Virus record (IMG/VR): IMGVR_UViG_3300042569_001379
Coordinates: 1-42,688 of that record
Strand: one strand, 5' to 3'
DNA from: a virus
DNA length: 42,688 nt
A program made the translations under genes and the position numbers. Positions 7,604 through 14,083 of this stretch are shown piece after piece (position 1 is the stretch's first letter; each line of letters begins with the position of its first letter). Below the pieces are notes generated by a model that was not told the DNA's origin, ran no database searches, and was given only the letters and a program-made list of their open reading frames with translations.

Positions 7604-7656
7604 ATTGTACATGAATTGTTGACGCTGCAAATACTTTTTGACTAGGGGAAACCCTA
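7604..7656 (-). promoter_or_regulatory. Candidate promoter with a TAGGGTTT-CCCTAG dyad
   Basis: On the minus strand a -10-like TACAAT (7609-7604) follows TTTGCA at 16 bp spacing, about 50 bp before the gene starting at 7556. Just upstream lies the dyad CTAGGGGAAACCCTA (plus strand 7642-7656), which recurs with one inserted base at 12633-12648 in the same relative position before another promoter-like region. The dyad may be an operator or, given the following T-rich run, part of a weak terminator for the upstream gene. Confidence 0.4.
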
Positions 7657-7908
7657 TGTTCTTGGTATCGGTGCCCAAGGCCAGTCCTGCACCCAAGACT
7701 TGTGCCCCTGCCTTGACTGCTCCCATGCCTCCACCTCGGTCAGGCCCGATGCGCCCCAGTGCGTGCCGTTCCATACGCTGTACACCAGTGTGCGATGCAC
7801 TCGCTTGTTCGGGGCCTGGTAGGTCTTTGCAGCTCGCAGGTAGATGCCAGGCTCTTCTGGTGGCATGTCGCCCTTGTTCATGCGCGCGATGTTGTAGTCT
7901 GGGTTCAT
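7654..7908 (-). CDS. Hypothetical phage protein (84 aa)
   Basis: Begins MNPDYNIARMNKGDMPPEEPG, then a beta-rich middle (RTLVYSVWNGTHWGASGLT) and a tryptophan-rich end (SWVQDWPWAPI). The ATG at 7908 has a GAGGA Shine-Dalgarno and overlaps the stop of the previous gene. The long upstream extension of the frame overlaps two other genes and was rejected. The pattern YSVWNGTxW is seen in small accessory phage proteins. Role unknown. Confidence 0.6.
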   Translation of the reverse strand: MNPDYNIARMNKGDMPPEEPGIYLRAAKTYQAPNKRVHRTLVYSVWNGTHWGASGLTEVEAWEQSRQGHKSWVQDWPWAPIPRT

Positions 7909-8030
7909 TCTTCGTCCTCTTCTGGCCACTGCGGGCCGGTCTGATCCAGCCCAGTGCGGTATTCGTCGAACAGCTTCTCGCGCATCGCGGCCATGCGCTC
8001 CTGCTCCGTTTCTTGGGGTTGCTCGTTCAC
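7905..8030 (-). CDS. Small acidic protein (41 aa, GTG start)
   Basis: Forty-one residues, starting VNEQPQETEQERMAAMREKL and ending in an acidic run (WPEEDEE). The GTG at 8030 overlaps the upstream stop as GTGA, and the stop overlaps the next ATG as ATGA, so it fits exactly between two real genes. An ATG 12 codons in is an alternative start. Function unknown. Confidence 0.5.
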   Translation of the reverse strand: MNEQPQETEQERMAAMREKLFDEYRTGLDQTGPQWPEEDEE

Positions 8031-8281
8031 TTTGCCATCCTCCCAAGGAATTCAAAGAACCCGGCGAAGTACAGACCTACGCCACCGGCCACGGCCATCA
8101 ACCCAATCGAGGCCAGCAAGCTCACGGCCCAGTTCCACATGCGATCCCACAGGTCAGGCTCTTCGGGCGCTGGAATGACCTGAAAGGTCTTGCCACCTAC
8201 CACCGTGATGGTGAGCACGTCGCCTTGGCGCGGCTTGCACGCGCACTCGCGGCCTTGGTTGCAGTCGTGTGTGCAGTTCAT
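8027..8281 (-). CDS. Cysteine-rich, single-pass membrane protein (84 aa)
   Basis: N-terminus MNCTHDCNQGRECACK carries four cysteines in 14 residues, a recurring start of small phage proteins. A beta segment follows (DVLTITVVGGKTFQVI), then an amphipathic Trp-rich stretch and a transmembrane helix (LLASIGLMAVAGGVGLYFAG, about residues 53-72). The start at 8281 overlaps the upstream stop as ATGA and has a CGGAG Shine-Dalgarno. Function unknown. Confidence 0.6.
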   Translation of the reverse strand: MNCTHDCNQGRECACKPRQGDVLTITVVGGKTFQVIPAPEEPDLWDRMWNWAVSLLASIGLMAVAGGVGLYFAGFFEFLGRMAK

Positions 8282-9240
8282 GGTTTGTTCTCCGTTGGTG
8301 CTGAATTTGTCGCCACCGACACATGCCAACAAATCAGGCTCTTTAGCTTTTGCTTTGCCTCGTCGTAACTGTCGGCTGGGTGCGCCACGCCAAGGTGAGC
8401 TCCTACCATCTCCTCGTCAATTACGCGCATCCATCCCTGTTCTGCTGGCCGATACGCGCAGTCGCAGCAAAGTGCGCCGTCTAGCTTGTCGCCGACAAGA
8501 ACGTCACCGCATGCGCTGCATGTTTGTTCTGGCTGCGCTGGTTGCGCTGGCGGTGTGGTGTAGAGTGGCTTCCACTCGCTTGGCTTTTGGTCGCGCATCA
8601 TTTTCCCGCCAATGGACTTGTGGTGGACTGGTCCTTCGTACATTCCACCAGCGCAGGGGCGGTACCAAAACAACGGCTCTTGCGCTGGCTGCACAAGTGG
8701 GGCGTTAAATGCGTTCGCGAAAACCGTTGCTATCCGCGCTGGGTCTTTTTCACGCGCATCCACGTACTCGATTGTTGCTGGCTGTGCTGGTGGGGTGGTG
8801 TAGAGCGGGCGTTTTTCATAGCGTAGGCCGCTTTGTTTGCCATAAAAATCAGCGTCTGATTCTGTGTCGGACCAACCCCAGTCCGGGCTATCCCCGATGC
8901 GAATTTGCCACGCCACCGGCTCCTGCCCCTTCACCCGCTCCAACTCTGCTTGCTGCATCGCCTCGGCAACCATGACAAGCCTATCTCCAAGGTCCCGGTG
9001 CCCGTAAAATCTGACGATGCCCGCTGCGTCCGCGATGTCCTTGTCCGGGGCATTCAAGTTTGGTTGCAGTTTCGGCATTGATCGCACCCGCTCCAACTCT
9101 GCGGCCAGTGCGTCGCGCTCGGATTGCAAGGTTTCTATTTCTTTTATTGCTTCATATTGCAGAATAATCCAGTCAGTATGGACAAACTTAGCAAAATCGC
9201 GGTCAACTTTTGCTCTTAGTCGGTCGAGTAATGAGATCAT
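8278..9240 (-). CDS. Modular accessory protein with repeated PLYTTPPAQPA segments (320 aa)
   Basis: An Ea22-like accessory protein built from repeats. It has a coiled-coil start (ETLQSERDALAAELERV), two modules each ending in PLYTTPPAQPA (about residues 145-155 and 225-235), a CSACGDVLVGDKLDGALCCDC zinc-binding-like pair of CxxC (about 240-260), and a C-terminal helical domain with GWMRVIDEEMVGAHLGVAH. Such proteins carry swappable domains in phage accessory regions. The Shine-Dalgarno is strong (AAGGAG, 6 bp). It shares a 31-bp identical stretch with the next gene upstream. Function unknown. Confidence 0.7.
   Translation of the reverse strand: MISLLDRLRAKVDRDFAKFVHTDWIILQYEAIKEIETLQSERDALAAELERVRSMPKLQPNLNAPDKDIADAAGIVRFYGHRDLGDRLVMVAEAMQQAELERVKGQEPVAWQIRIGDSPDWGWSDTESDADFYGKQSGLRYEKRPLYTTPPAQPATIEYVDAREKDPARIATVFANAFNAPLVQPAQEPLFWYRPCAGGMYEGPVHHKSIGGKMMRDQKPSEWKPLYTTPPAQPAQPEQTCSACGDVLVGDKLDGALCCDCAYRPAEQGWMRVIDEEMVGAHLGVAHPADSYDEAKQKLKSLICWHVSVATNSAPTENKP
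9098..9128. repeat. 31-bp direct repeat, copy 1 (copy 2 at 9694-9724)
   Basis: The two adjacent accessory genes (8278-9240 and 9252-9860) share a 31-bp identical stretch. It begins TCTGCGGCCAGTG on the plus strand and encodes the coiled-coil phrase LQSERDALAAELE in both. It could serve for homologous exchange of the downstream variable modules. Confidence 0.75.
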
Positions 9241-9251
9241 GTTATCTCCTT

Positions 9252-9860
9252 TTAAGCATATTTAGAAAACCCTGCCAATTCCCATTCGCAAGGTTCAATC
9301 TCAGTTGCGTAAAAAAGCAAATCTTTTTTCCCACATGCAAGAACAATCTCGCGCCACAAAACACTATCGTCTGCTGCTGTGATTGCTTGCAAGCAGACGC
9401 AAACCCCAGCAAAAAATGAAACGTCAATATCGTGCGCTGGCACGGGCTGCGTTATTGCCTCTACAGATCGTGCAGACGATTTTCGCAAAACCTCTTCATC
9501 GGATATGTCGCTGCGTCCTTTGCGAGACGATTTAAATAAAGCATATCCGCATGGTTCTCCTATTGTTTGCGGGTCGTCGTGCGTAACACCGATTGGAAAT
9601 GCGTTGTCAAACGCCCAGTATTCAGGCTTTCCCTCTACAAAATTTTTCCATAACCAAAACTTTTCTGGTTTTCCTAACTTCACTTTTTCAAGTTCTGCGG
9701 CCAGTGCGTCGCGCTCGGATTGCAGGGATTCGATTGCCTTGGCAAGTTCAGCGCGGGCCTTGTCGCGGTTGTACGCATTTGTGCTGGTAAGTTCAGACAT
9801 GTCTGTGTGGTGGCGGTGCGCATATTCATCCGCCAGCTTCATGATGTCTTGTGTGGTCAT
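9252..9860 (-). CDS. Modular accessory protein (202 aa)
   Basis: Begins MTTQDIMKLADEYAHRHHTD. Next is a helix with the LQSERDALAAELEKVK coiled coil (identical at DNA level to the neighbour) and a domain FWLWKNFVEGKPEYWAFDNAFP unlike the neighbour. The C-terminal half carries VCVCLQAITAADDSVLWREI. The ATG at 9860 has an AAAGGA Shine-Dalgarno and overlaps the previous stop as ATGA. Its third quarter is richer in A and T than the rest, consistent with module swapping. Function unknown. Confidence 0.62.
   Translation of the reverse strand: MTTQDIMKLADEYAHRHHTDMSELTSTNAYNRDKARAELAKAIESLQSERDALAAELEKVKLGKPEKFWLWKNFVEGKPEYWAFDNAFPIGVTHDDPQTIGEPCGYALFKSSRKGRSDISDEEVLRKSSARSVEAITQPVPAHDIDVSFFAGVCVCLQAITAADDSVLWREIVLACGKKDLLFYATEIEPCEWELAGFSKYA
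9694..9724. repeat. 31-bp direct repeat, copy 2
   Basis: Second copy of the stretch at 9098-9128, 596 bp away in the same orientation and reading frame. Confidence 0.75.
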
Positions 9861-10246
9861 GTTGTTCCTTTCATTGCTGCGCTGATAGTCTGTTTAAGCT
9901 CCTTGAACTTTTCAAAGGTGGCATCCGCTTTCTTGTTTTGGGCTATCGATTCACTATCTGCTTGATGCCAATAGGATTTGCCAAGTTCAAATGCGCGCTG
10001 TAAGGCCTTGTCGACATCTTCCCGCAGTTGCTCGTTGACTTTCCGCAGCGAGGCCACTTCATCAGCCAGCCTCCCATTTTGTGCCTCAAGGAGCCTGATT
10101 TTTTCTGCGCGATTTAGCAGTGTTTCATTGAGCGGCAGCGCCACTTCGGAGTAGGGATTTCGCCTGTTCGATGCAGCAGCATCTCGAATATGGTCTTGCA
10201 CACGCTCTGGCAAATGTAAAAGCGCTGGGTCTATCCTTATTGCCAT
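9857..10246 (-). CDS. Coiled-coil hypothetical protein (129 aa)
   Basis: Begins MAIRIDPALLHLPERVQDHI, then a long coiled coil from about residue 45 to 95 (LLEAQNGRLADEVASLRKVN), and a helical tail rich in Lys (QNKKADATFEKFKELKQT). The ATG at 10246 has a strong CAGGAG Shine-Dalgarno; upstream frame extension lies over another gene. Likely an oligomer. Role unknown. Confidence 0.62.
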   Translation of the reverse strand: MAIRIDPALLHLPERVQDHIRDAAASNRRNPYSEVALPLNETLLNRAEKIRLLEAQNGRLADEVASLRKVNEQLREDVDKALQRAFELGKSYWHQADSESIAQNKKADATFEKFKELKQTISAAMKGTT

Positions 10247-10248
10247 GT

Positions 10249-10620
10249 TCAATCTCCTGTAATTGGAATGAGGCGGACGGCAACAGCACAGCCCTCGTAG
10301 CTCTTGTGGGCGAGGTTCTGGTAGCCGCCGCCGAAGTGGCAATCCCAGGCGTAAGAATCGCCGTAGGCTTCGCTGGTCCAATGCCATTCAGGGCGCAGCT
10401 TGTCTTTGGCGTTTTCAATAAGCAGGGCTGCTACGGGGCGCGATGGCAACTCGCCACCGTGCTTTGAGGCCCAGTCCATGGCGGCCTGCCAAGTCAGGTT
10501 CTCGCCCTTGGCGGCCAGCAGCACCACGGCGCAATGCGTGCCGTCTGGCTTGGTCGTCAGGCCAGCAAAGATGCCGCCTTCGAGTGGCGCGCCCAGTGCG
10601 GGTAGGTTGGTGAGTTTCAT
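10249..10620 (-). CDS. Lectin-like (DUF1566-type) hypothetical protein (123 aa)
   Basis: Shows the outline of the DUF1566/Lcl-like fold: LTWQAAMDWASKHGGELPSR, then EWHWTSEAYGDSYAWDCHFG, then CAVAVRLIPI. In phages this small domain occurs alone among accessory genes. The ATG at 10620 has an AAGGGGG Shine-Dalgarno and overlaps the upstream stop as ATGA. No signal peptide is seen. Exact role unknown. Confidence 0.65.
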   Translation of the reverse strand: MKLTNLPALGAPLEGGIFAGLTTKPDGTHCAVVLLAAKGENLTWQAAMDWASKHGGELPSRPVAALLIENAKDKLRPEWHWTSEAYGDSYAWDCHFGGGYQNLAHKSYEGCAVAVRLIPITGD

Positions 10621-11222
10621 GCTGCACCCCCTTGCACGCGCTTAAATTCCACCACCCATACCCAAGGATTAGCGTCCCATGAGCCGGGGCCGTTGATGGA
10701 TTCCCAGAGAACAGCGTACTCGGCAATCGGTCCGGTCACATCTTCCGCCATTCGACCCAAGATGATCGCGCCCGTATCAGTCACGCCTTCCGCAATCGCA
10801 TCCGCCTCGCTGATGTCCTGCAAACGCTCCACGCGCACGCTGACGATCTCCAGCGTGATGCGGCTGGCCCAGCGGGGCATGTGGATGCTGGGGATTGATC
10901 TTGCTGGCAACCCGATGGCTGGGGGCGGCTCTGCTTCGTAGTCAACACCGGGCAACGCAATGCCAGTCGCGCTGTAGTGATGTCGGTTTGTCTCGGTGCT
11001 TAAAAACAAACTCTCCCGCACCCAAAGCCGGTCGCCGGGCTGTCCATAGGGGCAGTTGCTGTACTCTCCTTGATTGATTTCGCCAGCAAGTTCGCGTGGC
11101 ATCAGCATGCACCCAAAGTTAGCGTCCTTGCGAGGCTTCACCACCCTCCGCGTCTGAGTCTTGCTGCCATCCAGCAGTGCGCGAACCATGGGGCCGCTGA
11201 ACAAAATCGGACGTTCTTTCAT
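10617..11222 (-). CDS. ASCH/PUA-like domain protein (201 aa)
   Basis: Begins MKERPILFSGPMVRALLDGSK followed by TQTRRVVKP, the hallmark start of phage ASCH-domain proteins (PUA-like fold, thought to bind RNA or modified nucleotides). It continues with GDRLWVRESL, then PSIHMPRWASRITLEIVSV, then ISEADAIAEGV, and ends ANPWVWVVEFKRV, all family-typical. It overlaps both neighbours by 4 bp. Such proteins are very common in phages, and their cellular target is not settled. Confidence 0.82.
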   Translation of the reverse strand: MKERPILFSGPMVRALLDGSKTQTRRVVKPRKDANFGCMLMPRELAGEINQGEYSNCPYGQPGDRLWVRESLFLSTETNRHHYSATGIALPGVDYEAEPPPAIGLPARSIPSIHMPRWASRITLEIVSVRVERLQDISEADAIAEGVTDTGAIILGRMAEDVTGPIAEYAVLWESINGPGSWDANPWVWVVEFKRVQGGAA

Positions 11223-11482
11223 GCTGCACCGCCTTTATCTTCTGGTAGCGATTGCGCCCATTCGACAAGCTCGCGCTTGCTGTAAAACTTGCGCAACCTG
11301 CCCGCCCCGGCTCTTGCTACAACCCAAAAAATGAACATGCCAATAGTGATCCACTGCCAAGCAAGCGAGCGACCATCAGCAAGCAACACAAGGCCCGCCG
11401 TCACTGCAAAAGTAAAAACGTCGCTGACAATACTGCCAAGCACAGACTCGTAAAGAACTACTGTATGCGGCTTGTTGCTCAT
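11219..11482 (-). CDS. Small membrane protein (87 aa)
   Basis: Two predicted transmembrane helices (about residues 17-35, DVFTFAVTAGLVLLA; and 41-58, WQWITIGMFIFWVVARA) with a polar C-terminus carrying basic residues (RLRKFYSKRELVEW). It starts MSNKPHTVVLYESVLG. Both ends overlap neighbours as ATGA. Likely inner membrane. Function unknown. Confidence 0.6.
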   Translation of the reverse strand: MSNKPHTVVLYESVLGSIVSDVFTFAVTAGLVLLADGRSLAWQWITIGMFIFWVVARAGAGRLRKFYSKRELVEWAQSLPEDKGGAA

Positions 11483-11865
11483 ACCTCACCCCCAAGCGCC
11501 AGCGTAACGGCCCGGTGCGCGGCTTCGGCGTCTGCTGCTGTGGCGAATAGCTGGCCGGATTTGAAGGCGTTAAAACGCCATGCGCTGGCTGTATTAAAAA
11601 CAATCCTGTCCGCCTGTTTTTCTCCGAAGCTCATTATCCAAACCTCCTGCCCATCTTCCGCACTTCTCAGCGGCGCGTTGATCTCGATTCCGTTGATCGT
11701 GATTTTTTCCGGCTCGGCTGGGGCGCGGCGGTATTCCTCGTCTTCAAAAAACTGGGGGAATGGGTCATCATCAAAAAAGCCAGTGCTTGCGCGTATCTGC
11801 ACCTTGTTCTTCTTCCTGTCAGAGAAGTGCCAAACGGCAAGGTCGAAGTGTCTGCTTTTTGCCAT
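11479..11865 (-). CDS. Hypothetical phage protein (128 aa)
   Basis: Begins MAKSRHFDLAVWHFSDRKKN. The second half has VWIMSFGEKQADRIVF and a helix AATAADAEAAHRAVTLAL-like end (FATAADAEAAHRAVTLALG). The ATG at 11865 has a GAAGGA Shine-Dalgarno. No recognised domain or membrane segment. Confidence 0.6.
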   Translation of the reverse strand: MAKSRHFDLAVWHFSDRKKNKVQIRASTGFFDDDPFPQFFEDEEYRRAPAEPEKITINGIEINAPLRSAEDGQEVWIMSFGEKQADRIVFNTASAWRFNAFKSGQLFATAADAEAAHRAVTLALGGEV

Positions 11866-11867
11866 GA

Positions 11868-12200
11868 TTAAAGTCCTTCGTCGGCCAGTGCTTCGGCCAT
11901 GAAAAGTAGGGTGGTCAGGTAGTCATCCCCGCCAAGCCCTTTGCACCAGCTCGGCCACAAGTAATCAACATAGGCAAATGCAGCATCTATGTCGTTGCTC
12001 CAAAAATTCTCGCCCCTCAACGCAAACTCCCGCAGCGCCGAACTAATAGGCCCGTATTGCAAATGTTCGTTGTCGGGGTGGATGCGGTATAGCATGTCGC
12101 CGGTAAACGGCGCGCGCTTAATTATTTCCCAATCAACATTAACGGCAACCCACTGTTCAATCCTCGCCCCACGCGCTGCTGCAAAAAGTAGTCGGCTCAT
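11868..12200 (-). CDS. Hypothetical phage protein (110 aa)
   Basis: Begins MSRLLFAAARGARIEQWVAV, continues VDWEIIKRAPFTGDMLYRIH and ends LTTLLFMAEALADEGL. The segment from residue 10 to 50 (WEIIKRAPFTGDMLYRIHPD) resembles small carbohydrate-binding-like or DUF domains seen in phage accessory proteins, but no confident assignment can be made. The ATG at 12200 follows the upstream stop by 1 bp and uses GGGAG within that gene as Shine-Dalgarno. Confidence 0.6.
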   Translation of the reverse strand: MSRLLFAAARGARIEQWVAVNVDWEIIKRAPFTGDMLYRIHPDNEHLQYGPISSALREFALRGENFWSNDIDAAFAYVDYLWPSWCKGLGGDDYLTTLLFMAEALADEGL

Positions 12201-12201
12201 T

Positions 12202-12537
12202 TCAAAACTCCCACCGATAAGCCACCCGCACACCTTGCTCAGTCGGCGCAATCAGCCACTGAGTGCCACCAGCGGCCAAGCACCCAGCCAGCCCCGTGAC
12301 AATCGCGTCCTTGGCCGACACGGTGCGTCCCGGCGTGTAGTGGTCCGCGACTTCTTTGCCAACGCCTGCAACCCAAGCGGCGGCACAGCCCTTGCGCCAG
12401 TCATCAATCGCCACAGTCACAGCGGCACCGATAACCGCGCCACCGATTGCGTGCTGGGTCTTGTCTACGCCGTGCCATTCGTCTGCGTGTGCGGCGGTCG
12501 CCAGCAGTGCTGCGAGGATGATTGCAATGCGTTTCAT
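12202..12537 (-). CDS. YfiM-like exported protein (111 aa)
   Basis: Has a clear signal peptide (MKRIAIILAALLATAAHA, cleavage before DEW) and then a Gly/Ala-rich, partly hydrophobic domain: DKTQHAIGGAVIGAAVTVA, then AAWVAGVGKEVADHY. The DKTQH...KEVAD outline resembles the YfiM/DUF2279 group of small periplasmic or membrane proteins. The Shine-Dalgarno is strong (TAGGAG). It is the first gene after the DnaC-like loader and the putative promoter at about 12590. An envelope role is inferred from the signal peptide only. Confidence 0.65.
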   Translation of the reverse strand: MKRIAIILAALLATAAHADEWHGVDKTQHAIGGAVIGAAVTVAIDDWRKGCAAAWVAGVGKEVADHYTPGRTVSAKDAIVTGLAGCLAAGGTQWLIAPTEQGVRVAYRWEF

Positions 12538-12645
12538 GGTGAACTCCTAAAAAATGAACTTGAATGAACTTGAGACAGAACCTGTATTCTATCGGAATAT
12601 TTACGCTGTGCGCGTTTTATTGAAAAAAGAGTCTAGGGACAAACC
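12538..12645 (-). promoter_or_regulatory. Intergenic control region: weak terminator, dyad and promoter candidate
   Basis: After the loader stop the minus strand reads TTAGGGTTTGTCCCTAG then CTCTTTTTT, a short stem followed by a T-run (weak terminator or operator; plus-strand dyad 12633-12648). About 45 bp further on is TAGAAT (12591-12586), a -10 candidate with no good -35. The dyad recurs at 7642-7656. A partial match to the 17-bp dispersed operator (GGTTCTGTCTCAAGTTC) lies at 12566-12582. Confidence 0.35.
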
Positions 12646-13401
12646 CTAAGCCCGGTGGCTTTCCCAATTGAAGCTCACCAGCTTTCCCCCGCCTTCCCGC
12701 AGCCGGTCGGTGATACGGTCGCCAAGTTGCTCGCGCAGCGCGGATGCGTCCAAGTTGGTCAAGATGATCGTCGGTTTAAGGTTCTCGTACCGCTTGTTCA
12801 TCAGGTCGAAGATCAGCGTCTTGCTGTGGTCTGTGTCGTAGGCCATGCCAACCTCGTCCAGGATCAGTAGGGCAGGCCCCACTAGGTCGTTGATGGCATC
12901 GCCTTCGCTGGTGCTTGAATCCTTGTCGTAGGACCGCTTGATGGCGCGCAGGGCGTCCGAGACGGTGGTGAACAGCGCGCTGTGGCCTTGGCGGATGACG
13001 TGGCCGGCAATGGCGCAGGCGAGGTGCGTTTTTCCAGTACCTGGTTTGCCCGACAGGATCAGGCACGTCCCGCGCTCGCGCATGGTGGCCCACTCGTCGG
13101 CGTATGCCCTGGTGATCCTCAGAGCTCGCTCTTGGCCCTCTCCCTTGGCCTCGTACCCTTCAAACGTCCGGCTCTGGAACCGCAGCGGGATGCCAGAACG
13201 CTGGAATAGGCCCTCAATGCGCCTTGCCTGGGCCTCAGCCTTGGCCTGCTGGTCGCGGCGCTCTTCTCGGGCCTTCTCGTCGGCCAAACAGGCCGGGCAG
13301 GGGGATAGGATGCGGCGGCCAAGGATTTCCGCCACCTTGGCCTCATACGGGCCGTGCTTGGCGCATTCGCGCGGCTCCGTGGAGTTAGAAGCTGGTGTCA
13401 T
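12646..13401 (-). CDS. DnaC-like helicase loader (AAA+ ATPase, 251 aa)
   Basis: Loads the host replicative helicase DnaB at the phage origin. It carries an N-terminal zinc-finger-like segment (CAKHG, then CPAC, residues 13-38), a helical linker, then an AAA+ core. The core has Walker A GKPGTGKTH at 118-126, Walker B LLILDEVG at 178-185 and a sensor-like ILTNLD followed by LREQLGDRITDRLREGG (arginine-finger region). This is the DnaC/IstB family outline and length. It directly follows the O-like initiator, overlapping it by 17 bp, as in lambda-type O/P or O/DnaC pairs. Confidence 0.9.
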   Translation of the reverse strand: MTPASNSTEPRECAKHGPYEAKVAEILGRRILSPCPACLADEKAREERRDQQAKAEAQARRIEGLFQRSGIPLRFQSRTFEGYEAKGEGQERALRITRAYADEWATMRERGTCLILSGKPGTGKTHLACAIAGHVIRQGHSALFTTVSDALRAIKRSYDKDSSTSEGDAINDLVGPALLILDEVGMAYDTDHSKTLIFDLMNKRYENLKPTIILTNLDASALREQLGDRITDRLREGGGKLVSFNWESHRA

Positions 13402-14083
13402 CGGGGTCTCGGTCGTAGTTGAACTTGCTTGTGTCAGTTACCAGTCCGGCCTTCGGGCGATTGCTCGGCTTTGGCGCATACACATCTTTCCAGCCGCTGC
13501 GGATCGACGTGTTGATGGCCTCAATTGGATCGTGGCCGGCGTCGCGTATGCGCTCCAGTTGGTTGACAAGCAGCTTGTGGGCGTAGTCCGTGCCCTTGGC
13601 CCTGAGCTTCTTCCGGACCTCCAAGAATGCCGCCCATGTTTCGGCCGGAATCCAGTCAGGCAGCACGAAGGTGCTGGTATTAGGTTTATGTGATGGTTCA
13701 GAAGGTTTAGTGATGGTTATGGGCGCAGATTCTGCGGGGTGGGGTGCAGAACTTGCGGGGGTTTTTGCAAAAGTTGCGGGGGTGGGGTGCGAATTCTGCG
13801 GGGGTATCAACGAAAGTTGCGGGGCGCAGAATCCGCGGGGGTCCAGCGTATAAAGCGTGCTGCGGCCGTTGCGCATATCGCGGCGAATGGCTCCACACTT
13901 TTCCAGTGCGGATATGTGAACTTGTACCGTGCGCTCGCTCATGCTGCACTTCACGGCGATAGTGCTGATGGCTGGGTAGCACTCCCCTAAGTCATTCGCG
14001 TTGTCGGCCAGAGCCAGCAACACCATCTTTTGCCCGGTCGGCAATGGTGCTTTCCAAGCCTCTGTCATTAAAACGATGCTCAC
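13385..14083 (-). CDS. O-like replication initiator with internal iterons (232 aa, GTG start)
   Basis: Binds the phage origin and recruits the helicase loader. The N-terminal winged helix (about residues 6-80) reads LPTGQKMVLLALADNAND, then CYPAISTIAVKCSMSERTVQ, HISALEKCGAIRR, typical of phage helix-turn-helix initiators. A linker of about 45 residues rich in Pro, Ser, Ala and Thr is encoded by the iterons at 13733-13840. The C-terminal domain (from about residue 140: LPDWIPAETWAAFLEVRKKL) is the loader-interacting type. The GTG at 14083 has a perfect GGAGG Shine-Dalgarno and a GTGA overlap with the methyltransferase stop. An ATG five codons later is an alternative. Confidence 0.82.
   Translation of the reverse strand: MSIVLMTEAWKAPLPTGQKMVLLALADNANDLGECYPAISTIAVKCSMSERTVQVHISALEKCGAIRRDMRNGRSTLYTLDPRGFCAPQLSLIPPQNSHPTPATFAKTPASSAPHPAESAPITITKPSEPSHKPNTSTFVLPDWIPAETWAAFLEVRKKLRAKGTDYAHKLLVNQLERIRDAGHDPIEAINTSIRSGWKDVYAPKPSNRPKAGLVTDTSKFNYDRDPDDTSF
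13733..13840. repeat. Iteron array, putative phage replication origin
   Basis: On the plus strand TGCGGGG recurs at 13733, 13754, 13775, 13797 and 13818, spaced 21, 21, 22 and 21 bp (two helical turns), with a sixth variant CGCGGGG at 13834. Each is preceded by an A/T-containing half (for example AAAGTTGCGGGGG, GAATTCTGCGGGG). The repeats encode the linker of the initiator gene, just as lambda iterons lie inside gene O. Strand asymmetry is strong, with the plus strand purine-rich. Confidence 0.7.
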
